DNA of 64,000 nucleotides from the NCBI RefSeq assembly GCF_001905005.1, contig NZ_LWKZ01000001.1, forward strand, positions 127,775 through 191,774, given 5' to 3'. Position numbers and translations under genes: made by a program. This document shows positions 16,174 through 27,045 of this stretch, one piece after another. Source of the DNA: Streptomyces sp. CB02923. GTDB taxonomy: Bacteria; Actinomycetota; Actinomycetes; Streptomycetales; Streptomycetaceae. The notes under the pieces were generated by a model that saw nothing but the letters and a program-made list of their open reading frames with translations, was not told where the DNA came from and ran no database searches. Every line of letters begins with the position of its first letter. Position 1 is the stretch's first letter.

Positions 16174-16548
16174 GCTACGACGGTAGCGGCGCACCCCCGC
16201 CCGACTCGCCCGGTACCCCGGAATCCGGTCGGATCCGGGCGCCAACTGCCATGACCGGCACGGCTCTTGACCCGTCACCCGTTCGGCCGAGCCGGACCCC
16301 CGGAGGGCGCCTTCCGGGGAGCCGGAGGCGCGGCGGGGCACAGCACGGCGACCGGGGCCCGGACCGCCCCCGGCCCCTCGCTCGCCCCTTCGGCCGATAT
16401 GGCCGGTTCCCCACCCGCGTGCACTCTTGTACGGGCCCGCGCCGGGCGGAAGGCTGCCGTGTGGCGCCGCCGGGACGGGTGCGCTCCCCGGCTTCCCACC
16501 CGCAACTCCGGCGGCTCCCGTATGAGTTGGAGGAGGGGAACGGGACGC
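16174..16548 (+). other. Divergent intergenic region glgP / subtilase
   Basis: These 375 bases contain no supported gene. They hold the glgP promoter side with the palindrome at 16217-16239 and, further on, the promoter side of the subtilase, which ends with a strong GGAGGAGGGG ribosome site at about 16529-16538. Frames running through here on both strands are open only because of the base composition. Confidence 0.5.
16217..16239. promoter_or_regulatory. Palindrome upstream of glgP
   Basis: CCCGG-a-ATCCG-gt-CGGAT-CCGGG spans 16217-16239, 10-bp arms with a single bulged A and a 2-bp centre. It lies 44-66 bp upstream of the glgP start, where an operator for a maltodextrin regulator would be expected. 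No cognate regulator lies in this window. Confidence 0.45.
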
Positions 16549-17760
16549 ATGTCACCCATACGAACCGGCCGCGGTGGCCCGGCCGCGGTCACCCTGGCAG
16601 CCGCCGCGGCAGCCGCGCTCACCGCCGTCGCCCTGCCCGCGCACGCCGCTCCGGCCACGGGAAGACCCCAGACCGCCGCCGGCACGGCCCGCAGCAGCTA
16701 CATCGTCACCCTCACGCCGGGCCCCGGAGAGATCCGCGCGTCGTCCGCGGCGGGCCGGGCGCTGGCGGCGCGGTACGGGGCGCGGGTCAGCCACACGTAC
16801 CGCACGGTGGTCAACGGCTTCGCCGTCCGCGCGACCGGGGCGCAGGCGGAGCGGCTGGCCGCGGACCCCGCGGTGGCGTCCGTGACCAGGAACCGCACCG
16901 TCTCGCTCGCCCGTACGCAGCACCGTCCGCCCTCCTGGGGCCTGGACCGCCTCGACCGCGCGAACCTGCCGCTGGACCGGGCCTATGCCGCGCCGCCGTC
17001 GGGCGGCGCGGGGGTGACGGTGTACGTGATCGACACCGGCATCCGCACCACCCACCGGGACTTCGGCGGGCGGGCCCGCAGCGGCTGGGACTTCGTGGGC
17101 GGCGACGCGGACGCCGACGACGCCAACGGTCACGGCACACACGTCGCCGCCACGGTCGCCGGGACCCGCCACGGCGTCGCCAAGCGGGCCCGCGTCGTCG
17201 GCGTGCGCGTCCTGGACAGCACCGGCACCGGCAGTACCGCGCAGGTCATCGCCGGTATCGACTGGGTCGCCCGGCACGCGCGGCGCCCGGCGGTCGCCAA
17301 CCTCAGCCTGGGCAGCCCGCCCAGCCCGCAGCTCGACCAGGCGGTACGGAACGCCGTCGCGGCCGGTGTCACCTTCACGGTCGCGGCCGGAAACGGCGGA
17401 CGGAGCGGGCAGACGTCCTCGCCGGGCCGGGTGCGCGAGGCGGTGACGGTCGGGGCGAGCGACGCCCGGGACCGCCGCGCGGCGTTCTCCAACTGGGGTG
17501 CGCAACTCGACCTGTTCGCACCGGGTGTGGGCATCACGTCCGCGTGGAACTCGGGAGACACTGCGAAGCGGACCCTCTCCGGCACGTCCATGGCCGCTCC
17601 GCACGCAGCCGGCGCGGCTGCGCTCTATCTGTCGTCCCACCGCCGGGCCGGGCCGAAGGAGGTGCGAAGCGCCCTGGCCGGCGCAGCGGCCAGGCATCGG
17701 ATCACGGCGGCGGGCCCCGGTTCGCCGACCGCGTTATTGCAGGTCAGACCCCGCTGGTGA
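16549..17760 (+). CDS. Secreted S8 subtilisin-type serine protease (contains a TTA codon)
   Basis: A 403-residue secreted protease. The order is signal peptide (TLAAAAAAALTAVALPAHA), I9 inhibitor propeptide (about 45-120, SSYIVTLTPGPGEIRAS through VTRNRTVSLA), and the S8 catalytic domain. The triad is D162 (YVIDTGI), H195 (NGHGTHVAATVAG) and S347 (SGTSMAAPHAAGAAAL). It resembles the proteinase K/aqualysin branch. The ATG at 16549 follows GGAGGAGGGG; an upstream ATG at 16522 is less likely. Codon 396 is TTA (17734-17736), followed by TTG and later AGA, all rare in this genome type. Translation would therefore need the bldA tRNA, tying the protease to development or late growth. Confidence 0.93.
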   Translation: MSPIRTGRGGPAAVTLAAAAAAALTAVALPAHAAPATGRPQTAAGTARSSYIVTLTPGPGEIRASSAAGRALAARYGARVSHTYRTVVNGFAVRATGAQAERLAADPAVASVTRNRTVSLARTQHRPPSWGLDRLDRANLPLDRAYAAPPSGGAGVTVYVIDTGIRTTHRDFGGRARSGWDFVGGDADADDANGHGTHVAATVAGTRHGVAKRARVVGVRVLDSTGTGSTAQVIAGIDWVARHARRPAVANLSLGSPPSPQLDQAVRNAVAAGVTFTVAAGNGGRSGQTSSPGRVREAVTVGASDARDRRAAFSNWGAQLDLFAPGVGITSAWNSGDTAKRTLSGTSMAAPHAAGAAALYLSSHRRAGPKEVRSALAGAAARHRITAAGPGSPTALLQVRPRW

Positions 17761-18021
17761 GGTCCGGGTGACACCGGCGCGCGCCGCGTGCGAGCGAGGT
17801 GGGGCGAGGCGTCCGCGGGCGCCCGTACCACCGCCGGGCGTGGCCGGAGCCCCGGTCATATTCCGTTCCGCGGTTACGTGCCGGTAGTGCGCGGACGGCC
17901 GGATTGCCCGCCCGTGCGCCGCGGGAAGGCTTGTGCGGTACCGCTCTTGCGCCCCACCGCGCCGCACGGCTTCCCGCACCGCCCCCATCCGCCAACCGAG
18001 TGAAAGCGGACAGGAGAGCCC

Positions 18022-20102
18022 ATGCCCGCAGCCCGTCCATCCGTCACAAAAACGATAGAAAGGACAGAATCCGGTAGCACCTCCCAACCTTCAGGTGACC
18101 CCATGATCGGCCGCATCCCCGTGCTGGACCTCCACCCGCTGATCGACTGCGGCCGTCGCCCGGCGAAAGCGGTGACCGGCGAGACCTTCGAGATCTCCGC
18201 GACCGTCTTCCGCGAGGGCCACGACGCGGTCGCCGCCAATGTCGTCCTGCGCGATCCCCTGGGCCGGCCGGGGCCCTGGACGCCCATGCGCGAACTGGCG
18301 CCCGGCACGGACCGCTGGGGCGCCGAGGTCACCCCGGACGTGGAGGGCCGCTGGACGTACGGCGTGGAGGGCTGGTCCGATCCGGTCGGCACCTGGCGCC
18401 ACCACGCCGGCATCAAGATCCCGGCCGGCATCGACACCGAACTCGTCCTCGCCGAGGGCGCCGCCCTGCACGAGCGCGCCGCCGAGGGGGTGCCCAAGAG
18501 AGATGGCCGGGAAGCGGTGCTGGCCGCGGCGGACGCCCTGCGGGACCCGGGGCTGCCCGCCGCCACCCGGCTCGCCGCCGCGCTCACTCCCGAGGTCACC
18601 GGCGCGCTCGCCCGGCACCCGCTGCGCGAGCTGGTCACGGCCTCGCAGACGGTGCCGCTGCTGGTCGAGCGCCGCCGCGCTCTGTTCGGGTCGTGGTACG
18701 AGCTGTTCCCGCGCTCGGAAGGCGCGGTCGTACGGACGGACGCGGCGCCGGTCGGCGGCACGTTCCGGACGGCCGCCGAGCGGCTGCCGGCGGTCGCGGC
18801 CATGGGCTTCGACGTCGTCTATCTGCCGCCCGTGCACCCCATCGGCACCTCCTACCGCAAGGGCCCCAACAACGCGCTCTCCGCGGGCCCGCACGACGTG
18901 GGGTCGCCGTGGGCCATCGGTTCGCCCGAGGGCGGGCACGACGCGCTGCACCCGGACCTCGGCACCTTCGAGGACTTCGAACACTTCGTCCGCACGGCGC
19001 GCGACCTGCGCATGGAAGTGGCGCTGGACTTCGCCCTCCAGTGCTCGCCGGACCACCCGTGGGTCACCGAGCACCCCGAGTGGTTCCACCACCGCGCGGA
19101 CGGCTCCATCGCCTACGCCGAGAACCCGCCGAAGAAGTACCAGGACATCTACCCGCTCGCGTTCGACACCGACCTCAACGGCCTGGTGCGGGAGACGGAG
19201 CGGCTGCTGCGCTTCTGGATGGAGCGCGGGGTGCGCATCTTCCGTGTCGACAACCCGCACACCAAGCCGGTGCTCTTCTGGGAGAAGGTCATCGCGGACG
19301 TCAATCGCACGGATCCGGACGTCATCTTCCTGGCCGAGGCGTTCACCCGACCGGCCATGATGCGCACGCTGGCGCGGATCGGGTTCCAGCAGTCCTACAC
19401 CTACTTCACCTGGCGCAACTCCAAGCACGAGCTGACCGAGTACCTCACCGAGCTGTCGCGTGAAACAGCCTCGTACATGCGGCCGAATTTTTTCGTCAAT
19501 ACGCCGGACATCCTCCACGCCTATCTGCAGCACGGCGGACGGCCCGCGTTCGAGGTACGGGCCGTACTGGCCGCCACCCTCTCCCCTGCGTGGGGTGTCT
19601 ACGCCGGATTCGAGCTGTGCGAGTCGACACCGGCGCGAAGTGGCAGCGAGGAGTACCGGGATTCCGAAAAGTACCAACTCAGGCCCCGGGACTGGGAGAC
19701 AGCGGGGCGCCAGGGACGTACGATCGCACCTCTCATCACCGCTCTGAACCGCTTGCGACGCCGCCACCCGGCACTCCAACAGCTGCGCAACCTCCATTTC
19801 CACACCGTCGACGACGACGCCGTCCTCGCCTATTCCAAACGGGCCGGGAACGGCGCCGGGGCCGACACGGTGCTCACCGTCGTCAACCTCGACCCGCACC
19901 ACACCCACGAGGCGACGGTGTCGTTGGACATGCCGGAACTCGGCCTCGATTGGCACGATTCCGTCCCGGTGCGCGACGAGCTCACCGGCGAGACCTACCA
20001 CTGGGGCAGGGACAACTATGTGCGCCTGGAGCCGGGACGTTCACCGGCGCCCGCGCACCTGTTCTCCGTGCGACCGTCCTCACCGATCGGAGGGTCACCC
20101 AA

Positions 20103-20106
<4 letters not shown>
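18022..20106 (+). CDS. glgE: Alpha-1,4-glucan:maltose-1-phosphate maltosyltransferase
   Basis: A 694-residue GH13_3 enzyme that transfers maltose from maltose-1-phosphate to growing alpha-1,4-glucan. The N-terminal domain carries [12 protein letters not shown] and [20 protein letters not shown]. The barrel has [19 protein letters not shown] beta strands, the nucleophile D410 in [16 protein letters not shown] and the acid/base E439 in FLAEAFTRP. These are 29 residues apart, as in the S. coelicolor enzyme. AGGAGA precedes the ATG at 18022. First gene of glgE-treS-mak-glgB; it overlaps treS by four bases, so the two are translationally coupled. A second in-frame ATG at 18103 could give a shorter form. 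Confidence 0.97.
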
Positions 20107-21803
<1,697 letters not shown>

Positions 21804-21825
21804 GGACCGTACCGACGCACGTGCA

Positions 21826-21880
21826 GGGCGGCGGAAAACCGCCGCCCGTATCCCCCCGCGAAGCGGGTACGGGCGTTTTC
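21826..21880 (+). terminator. Double hairpin after treS
   Basis: GGGCGGCGG-aaaa-CCGCCGCCC (21826-21847) is followed at once by CCCGTA...CCCGC-gaa-GCGGG...TACGGG and GCGTTTT (21845-21880). The second stem with its T-run is a good Rho-independent terminator. It divides glgE-treS from mak-glgB, although read-through is likely given the pathway. Confidence 0.7.
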
Positions 21881-22085
21881 CGACCGCCCCCACGGGCAGT
21901 CTCCCTACTACCGCACGGGCCGGGTGAGCCAGCGCCGAAACCCCGGCGTCAGGGGTAATCCCCACGGACGCCGCTGCCGTACGGACGATCCTCACCCGAC
22001 ACGTCCCGCACCGCCGCACAGTCAAGGCCGCATTCCGGGACACTTTGCCCTATCTGTCGTGTGCCCGGGGAAAGGACGCGACGTC

Positions 22086-23657
22086 ATGTCGGAGACCGCC
22101 TCGACCCGTGCCATCCGCAGTACGCACGACCGCCTCTCGATCACCGCGCCCGCGCTGTTGTCCTCACTCGTCCCCCTGCTGAGCGAATGGCTGCCGCGAC
22201 AGCGGTGGTTCGCCGGCAAAGGGCGGCCGATCACGGGGTTCCAGCTGGTGTCGGCGACCGAGTTGCTGCCGTGCGCGGCGGGTGGCGCCACACCGGGGCT
22301 GCTGCATCTGCTCGTACGGGCGCAGCAGTCGGCGGCTCCCGCCGGGCCCCCGCACCCGGCGCCACCGGAGAACCCGGCCGACCAGGCCGCCGCGCCGCCC
22401 GGGAGCCCGGCGGCCACCGCGGACTGCTACCAACTCCTGCTCGGCGTGCACAGCGCACTGCCGCCGCAGCTCGCCCCCGCCGTGATCGGCCGCCCCGGCG
22501 GCGGCCCCCTGCACGGCCGTACCGTCTACGACGCCCTGCTGGACAACCGGCTGTGCGCCCTCCTGCTGGAACGGCTGCGGGTGCCCGGCCGGCTCGGCGG
22601 GCTGCGGTTCTGCCGGGTGGCCGACAGCACCATCTCCTCCGGGATGCCCGCCCGGCCGGTCACCGCCGAGCAGACCAACTCCTCGGTGATCTACGGCGAT
22701 TCGTACATCCTGAAGGTGTTCCGGCGTACCGCCCCCGGCCTCAACCCGGACCTGGAACTGCCGCTGGCGCTGGCCCGCGCCAAGTGCGGGCGGGTCCCGC
22801 CGCCCGCCGCGTGGTTCGAGACCGACCCGGAGGCGGGCGAGGGCGAGCCGGTGACGCTGGGCGTGCTCCAGCCCTTCCTGAGCGGCTCCGCCGACGGATG
22901 GCAGCTCGCCCTCAACGCGCTCGCGGTACAGGCCGACTTCACCAGCTCGGCGCGGGCCCTGGGGCACGCCACCGCCGAGGTGCACACCGCGCTGGCCGAG
23001 ACGCTGCCCACCACCGAACTGCGCCGCCCCCAGCTGGACGCCATCGCGACGCAGATGAACGAGCGGCTGGTCGCCACCGCGCGCGTGGTGCCCGCCCTGC
23101 GTCCGTACTGCTCCCGCCTGCGCACCGCCTTCGACGAACTCGCGGCGCTGGGGCACGACGGCCGCGCCTGGTCCGCCCAGCGCATCCACGGCGACCTGCA
23201 CCTGGGCCAGACGCTGCGGTCCGCCGACGAGGGCCGCTGGTCGCTGATCGACTTCGAGGGCGAGCCGTCCCGGCCGCTGGCCGAACGGCGGCGCCCGCAG
23301 CCCGCGGTGCGCGATGTGGCGGCCATGCTGCGCTCCTTCGACTACGCGGCACGCAGCGGCCCTTCGGGCGGCGACCCGTGGTCGCTGGAGTGGGCCCGGC
23401 GCACCCGCGCGGCCTACTGCCTCGGCTACGCGGAGGCCGGGGGGCTCGACCCGCGCTCGGCGCCCGAACTGATGCGGGCGTACGAGACCGACAAGGCCGT
23501 CTACGAAGTGCTGTACGAGGCCCGTCACCGGCCGAACTGGCTGCCCGTACCGATGGCCGCGGTGCGGCGGCTCGCCGGGGCGCAGGCGTCCCGGGGGGCC
23601 ACCGGCACCGACCCCGGTGCGGGCCCGGACCTGGACGTGGCCGATGGGCGCGCATGA
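22086..23657 (+). CDS. mak: Maltokinase (ATP:maltose 1-phosphotransferase)
   Basis: A 523-residue kinase that makes maltose-1-phosphate for GlgE; known as Pep2 in Streptomyces and Mak in mycobacteria. The N-terminal cap contains LSEWLPRQRWFAGKGRPITGFQ. The phosphotransferase core has SVIYGDSYILKVFRR, catalytic IHGDLHLGQTL and LIDFEGEPSRPLAERRR, as in aminoglycoside-phosphotransferase-like folds, and a C-terminal YETDKAVYEVLYEARHRPNWLPVP. A Pro/Ala-rich insertion of about 30 residues sits in the cap near residues 80-105. The ATG at 22086 follows GGAAAGGA at a slightly long spacing. The 282-bp gap upstream holds the treS terminator and probably a second promoter. Confidence 0.94.
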   Translation: MSETASTRAIRSTHDRLSITAPALLSSLVPLLSEWLPRQRWFAGKGRPITGFQLVSATELLPCAAGGATPGLLHLLVRAQQSAAPAGPPHPAPPENPADQAAAPPGSPAATADCYQLLLGVHSALPPQLAPAVIGRPGGGPLHGRTVYDALLDNRLCALLLERLRVPGRLGGLRFCRVADSTISSGMPARPVTAEQTNSSVIYGDSYILKVFRRTAPGLNPDLELPLALARAKCGRVPPPAAWFETDPEAGEGEPVTLGVLQPFLSGSADGWQLALNALAVQADFTSSARALGHATAEVHTALAETLPTTELRRPQLDAIATQMNERLVATARVVPALRPYCSRLRTAFDELAALGHDGRAWSAQRIHGDLHLGQTLRSADEGRWSLIDFEGEPSRPLAERRRPQPAVRDVAAMLRSFDYAARSGPSGGDPWSLEWARRTRAAYCLGYAEAGGLDPRSAPELMRAYETDKAVYEVLYEARHRPNWLPVPMAAVRRLAGAQASRGATGTDPGAGPDLDVADGRA

Positions 23658-23815
23658 AACGGCGGGAGCGGGCCACCCGGAGCCCCGTGGAGCACCGGCA
23701 CCGGCGGGTGCGGCACCGGCGGCCCCGTCCGCGGACCCGGCGCGCACCAGGCCCCTGCACCTCAGACATCTCAGCAGACCCTGACACCTGACATCTGGCC
23801 GAGGAGGCTCCTCTC

Positions 23816-26284
23816 GTGACCGCCCGTTCGTCGTCCCGCCGCCCATCGCAAGAAACCGCGCCCGCCCGTGGCACGGCCGTCCGGGGCGGGCCCCCTCAGG
23901 CAACCGCCGGCCGGTCCGGTGTCCCGGCGACCTTCCTGCCCGCGCGGGACGAGCCTGCCGGGCCCGGCGGGGACGCCACGCCCGGCGAGACCGGCCGGCC
24001 GGGTGACCCGGGCGGGGCCACCGAGCGGCCGCCGCACCAGCGTGACCACGGCGAGCCCCTGCCGGAGCCCAGCGGCGGGAGCCGTGGCGTGCGGACCGCG
24101 CCGCCGCTCGGCGCCGTCGACCGCGACCGGCTGCTGTCCGGCGCGCACCACGACCCGCACGGCCTGCTCGGCGCGCACCCGGTGCGCGGCGGGGTGCTCC
24201 TGCGCGTGCTGCGTCCGTACGCGCGGGCCGTCACCGTCCTCGCCAAGGGCCTGCGCGCCGATCTGCACGACGAGGGCGACGGCCTGTTCGGCGGTGTCCT
24301 GCCGCTGTCCGCGGTCCCCGAGTACGAGCTGCTGGTCTCGTACGACGACAACGACGTGACCGTGCACGACCCGTACCGCTTCCTGCCCGCCGTCGGCGAA
24401 CTGGACCTGTACCTGTTCGGCGAGGGCCGCCACGAGGAGCTGTGGCAGGCGATGGGCGCGTGGCCGATGGTCCACCAGGAGGTGACCGGCACCCGCTTCA
24501 CCGTCTGGGCGCCGAACGCCCTGGGCGTACGCGTCGTCGGCAACTTCAACTACTGGGACGGCACCGGCTTCCCGATGCGCTCGCTCGGCTCGTCCGGCGT
24601 GTGGGAGCTGTTCCTGCCGGGGCTGGGCGAGGGCGAGCTGTACAAGTTCGAGATCACCCGGCCGGACGGCTCGAAGACGCTGCGCGCGGACCCGATGGCC
24701 CGCCGTACGGAGTGCCCGCCCGCCAACGCCTCGGTCGTGCACGCCTCGCACCACCGGTGGCAGGACGCCCCGTGGATGGAGCGGCGGGCCGCCCGCCCGG
24801 TGCACGCGGCGCCGTTCTCGGTGTACGAGGTGCATCTGGCGTCCTGGCGTCCCGGGCTCACGTACCGGCAGCTCGCCCAGCAGCTGCCCGCCTACGTCGC
24901 GGACCTGGGCTTCACCCACGTCGAGCTGATGCCGGTCGCCGAGCACCCCTTCGGCGGCTCCTGGGGCTACCAGGTCACCGGCTTCTACGCGCCGACCGCC
25001 CGGATGGGCACCCCCGACGACTTCAAGTTCCTGGTCGACGCGCTGCACCGGGCCGGGATCGGCGTGCTGATGGACTGGGTTCCGGCGCACTTCCCGCGCG
25101 ACGACTGGGCGCTGGCGGAGTTCGACGGGCGGTCGCTGTACGAGCACGAGGACCCGGCACGGGCCGCGCACCCCGACTGGGGCACCCTCGAATTCGACTA
25201 CGGCCGCGCCGAGGTGCGCAACTTCCTGGTCGCCAACGCGGTGTACTGGTGCGAGGAGTTCCACATCGACGGGCTGCGGGTGGACGCCGTCGCCTCCATG
25301 CTCTACCTCGACTACTCCCGCGAGAGCGGCGAGTGGACGCCCAACGTGCACGGCGGGCGGGAGAACCTGGACGCCGTCGCCTTCCTCCAGGAGATGAACG
25401 CGACCGTCTACCGGCGCTGCCCCGGCGCCGTCACCGTCGCCGAGGAGTCGACCGCCTGGGACGGCGTCACCCGCGCCACCCACCACGTGGGGCCCGGCGG
25501 TTTCGGCGGGCTGGGCTTCGGGCTGAAGTGGAACATGGGGTGGATGCACGACTCGCTCGGTTACGTGAGCAAGGAGCCGGTGCACCGCAAGTACCACCAC
25601 AACGAGATGACGTTCTCGATGGTGTACGCGTACTCGGAGAACTACGTGCTGCCGATCTCCCACGACGAGGTGGTGCACGGCAAGCGGTCGCTGGTGTCGA
25701 AGATGCCCGGCGACTGGTGGCAGCAGCGGGCCACGCACCGGGCGTACCTGGGGTACATGTGGGCGCATCCGGGCAAGCAGCTGCTGTTCATGGGGCAGGA
25801 GTTCGCGCAGGGGGCGGAGTGGGCGGAGGGGCACGGGCCCGACTGGTGGCTGCTGGACCCGTCGTACTCGGCCGAGCCCGACCACCGGGGCGTACGGGAC
25901 CTGGTCCGCGACCTGAACCGCCGCTACACGGACACCCCCGCGCTGTGGGAGCAGGACACCGTGCCGGAGGGCTTCTCCTGGATCGACGGCGGCGCCAGCG
26001 AGGACAACGTCTTCGCCTTCCTGCGCTACGGCACGGACGGCACCCCGCTGCTGGCGGTCTCCAACTTCTCGCCGGTGGTGCGGCACGCGTACCCGCTCGG
26101 GGTGCCGGAGGACGTGGCGGCGTGGCGGGAGGTCCTGAACACGGACGAGGACCGGTACGGCGGGAGCGGGGTGGCCAACCCCGCGCCGCTGGTGCCCGAC
26201 GCGTCCGTGCCGTGGCACGGGCGGCCCGCGTCGATCACGCCGGTGCTGCCGCCGCTGGCGACGCTCTGGCTGCGGCCGGTGTGA
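23816..26284 (+). CDS. glgB: 1,4-alpha-glucan branching enzyme
   Basis: An 822-residue GH13_9 enzyme that makes alpha-1,6 branches in the glucan built by GlgE. After a disordered Arg/Pro/Gly-rich extension of about 95 residues come the N1 domain ([20 protein letters not shown]), the CBM48 domain ([20 protein letters not shown]) and the barrel, with nucleophile D490 in [16 protein letters not shown]543 in [12 protein letters not shown] and [13 protein letters not shown]. It ends in a beta domain with [14 protein letters not shown]. The GTG at 23816 follows GAGGAGG. It lies 158 bp after mak on the same strand and closes the glgE-treS-mak-glgB set. The long extension is unusual compared with the E. 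coli enzyme but common in actinomycetes. Confidence 0.96.
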   Translation: MTARSSSRRPSQETAPARGTAVRGGPPQATAGRSGVPATFLPARDEPAGPGGDATPGETGRPGDPGGATERPPHQRDHGEPLPEPSGGSRGVRTAPPLGAVDRDRLLSGAHHDPHGLLGAHPVRGGVLLRVLRPYARAVTVLAKGLRADLHDEGDGLFGGVLPLSAVPEYELLVSYDDNDVTVHDPYRFLPAVGELDLYLFGEGRHEELWQAMGAWPMVHQEVTGTRFTVWAPNALGVRVVGNFNYWDGTGFPMRSLGSSGVWELFLPGLGEGELYKFEITRPDGSKTLRADPMARRTECPPANASVVHASHHRWQDAPWMERRAARPVHAAPFSVYEVHLASWRPGLTYRQLAQQLPAYVADLGFTHVELMPVAEHPFGGSWGYQVTGFYAPTARMGTPDDFKFLVDALHRAGIGVLMDWVPAHFPRDDWALAEFDGRSLYEHEDPARAAHPDWGTLEFDYGRAEVRNFLVANAVYWCEEFHIDGLRVDAVASMLYLDYSRESGEWTPNVHGGRENLDAVAFLQEMNATVYRRCPGAVTVAEESTAWDGVTRATHHVGPGGFGGLGFGLKWNMGWMHDSLGYVSKEPVHRKYHHNEMTFSMVYAYSENYVLPISHDEVVHGKRSLVSKMPGDWWQQRATHRAYLGYMWAHPGKQLLFMGQEFAQGAEWAEGHGPDWWLLDPSYSAEPDHRGVRDLVRDLNRRYTDTPALWEQDTVPEGFSWIDGGASEDNVFAFLRYGTDGTPLLAVSNFSPVVRHAYPLGVPEDVAAWREVLNTDEDRYGGSGVANPAPLVPDASVPWHGRPASITPVLPPLATLWLRPV

Positions 26285-26344
26285 CGGGGGCGGGCCCTGC
26301 GGGCCGGTGACGCTCCGCGATCAACCGTAGGAGCCGGGTGCCGC

Positions 26345-26372
26345 GGCGCACGGCAGGCGGCGCACGGCAGGC
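26345..26372. repeat. 14-bp tandem duplication
   Basis: GGCGCACGGCAGGC occurs twice in perfect tandem at 26345-26358 and 26359-26372, with a degenerate third copy to about 26383. It lies just before the 34-bp repeat array downstream of glgB. Confidence 0.8.
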
Positions 26373-26390
26373 GGCGCGTGGCGTGGCGGT

Positions 26391-26528
26391 GTACGGCCGG
26401 GCGCCCGGACGCGCTTCCCGGTCCGCACCGCCGGGCACCCGGTCACGCTCCCCGGTCCGCACCGCCGGGCACCCGGTCACGCTCCCCGGTCCGTACGGCC
26501 GGGCGCCCGGACACCGGCTGCTCAGTCC
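26391..26528. repeat. Four copies of a 34-bp tandem repeat
   Basis: Units at 26391-26424, 26425-26458, 26459-26492 and 26493-26528 (the last lengthened to 36) all have the form G(T/C)AC(G/C)GCCGGGC(G/A)CCCGG followed by CACGCTCCCCGGTCC or a variant. Units 2 and 3 are identical; 1 and 4 match each other in the first half. The fourth copy overlaps the stop codon of the DUF4259 gene, and a fifth partial start (GTACGCCCGG) lies inside that gene. There are no spacers, so this is not a CRISPR array. Confidence 0.85.
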
Positions 26529-26923
26529 GTACGCCCGGTCAGCTCCGCGCGCAGCCGGGCCAGGCCCGCCCGCCACTGCGCACCGTCGTCCGACTCGCCC
26601 CACAGCTCGGCCAGCTCGGAGTGCGGCGCGAGCACCCGGTCCAGGGCGTGCACCGCGAGCACGGCGAGCTGGGGCGGCGGTTCGGGGACCGTCAGATCGG
26701 GGGCGGCCGGGGACGCGCTCCCGGCACGGGCGGCGGCCGTCAGGGCCGCGGCGGCCACGGCCATCCCGCCTTCCGGGGCTTCGAGATAGTCCCGTTCGGC
26801 GGCGGCGGTGGACAGCACGCCCCGTATGGCACCGAGCCGCCGGTCCACCGGCATGGCGGCCAGGTCGTCCAGCAGATCCGCCGCCCCGTCGTTGTCGAAC
26901 AGCCCCATGCCCCAGGTCCCCAT
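26522..26923 (-). CDS. DUF4259 domain protein
   Basis: A 133-residue cytoplasmic protein whose start, MGTWGMGLFDNDGAADLLDDL, is the signature of DUF4259. The domain fills the protein, an alpha-helical fold of unknown function, with a Pro-rich loop (PDLTVPEPPPQ) at about residue 80. The ATG at 26923 has GAAGG upstream. The gene is alone, between glgB (convergent) and the MFS gene (same strand). Its promoter is visible with an operator-like palindrome between the -35 and -10 elements. The 3' end runs into a 34-bp tandem repeat. Confidence 0.85.
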   Translation of the reverse strand: MGTWGMGLFDNDGAADLLDDLAAMPVDRRLGAIRGVLSTAAAERDYLEAPEGGMAVAAAALTAAARAGSASPAAPDLTVPEPPPQLAVLAVHALDRVLAPHSELAELWGESDDGAQWRAGLARLRAELTGRTD

Positions 26924-26970
26924 CAGCCTTCGCCCCTCACTCGTCACCACCCACGCGCCCGAACCAACCA

Positions 26971-27015
26971 CCGGGCCGATTGCATCGTGGCATCTGCCAC
27001 TGACAATCGACCCGG
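26971..27015 (-). promoter_or_regulatory. Promoter with nested palindromes for the DUF4259 gene
   Basis: Read on the minus strand, TTGTCA (27006-27001) and TGCAAT (26984-26979) are 16 bp apart and form a credible -35/-10 pair, giving a leader of about 48 bases. The spacer contains the palindrome GTGGCA-tc-TGCCAC (26987-27000). Larger arms CGATTG (26977-26982) and CAATCG (27004-27009) and CCGGG/CCCGG (26971-27015) enclose it. A repressor bound at the central palindrome would block the promoter. Confidence 0.6.
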
Positions 27016-27045
27016 TGGAGACGTGCGGGACCGCGCGGGTGCGGC

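Noticed and set aside
26391..26528. CRISPR-like repeat array
   Set aside because: The 34-bp units abut without spacers and there are no cas genes.
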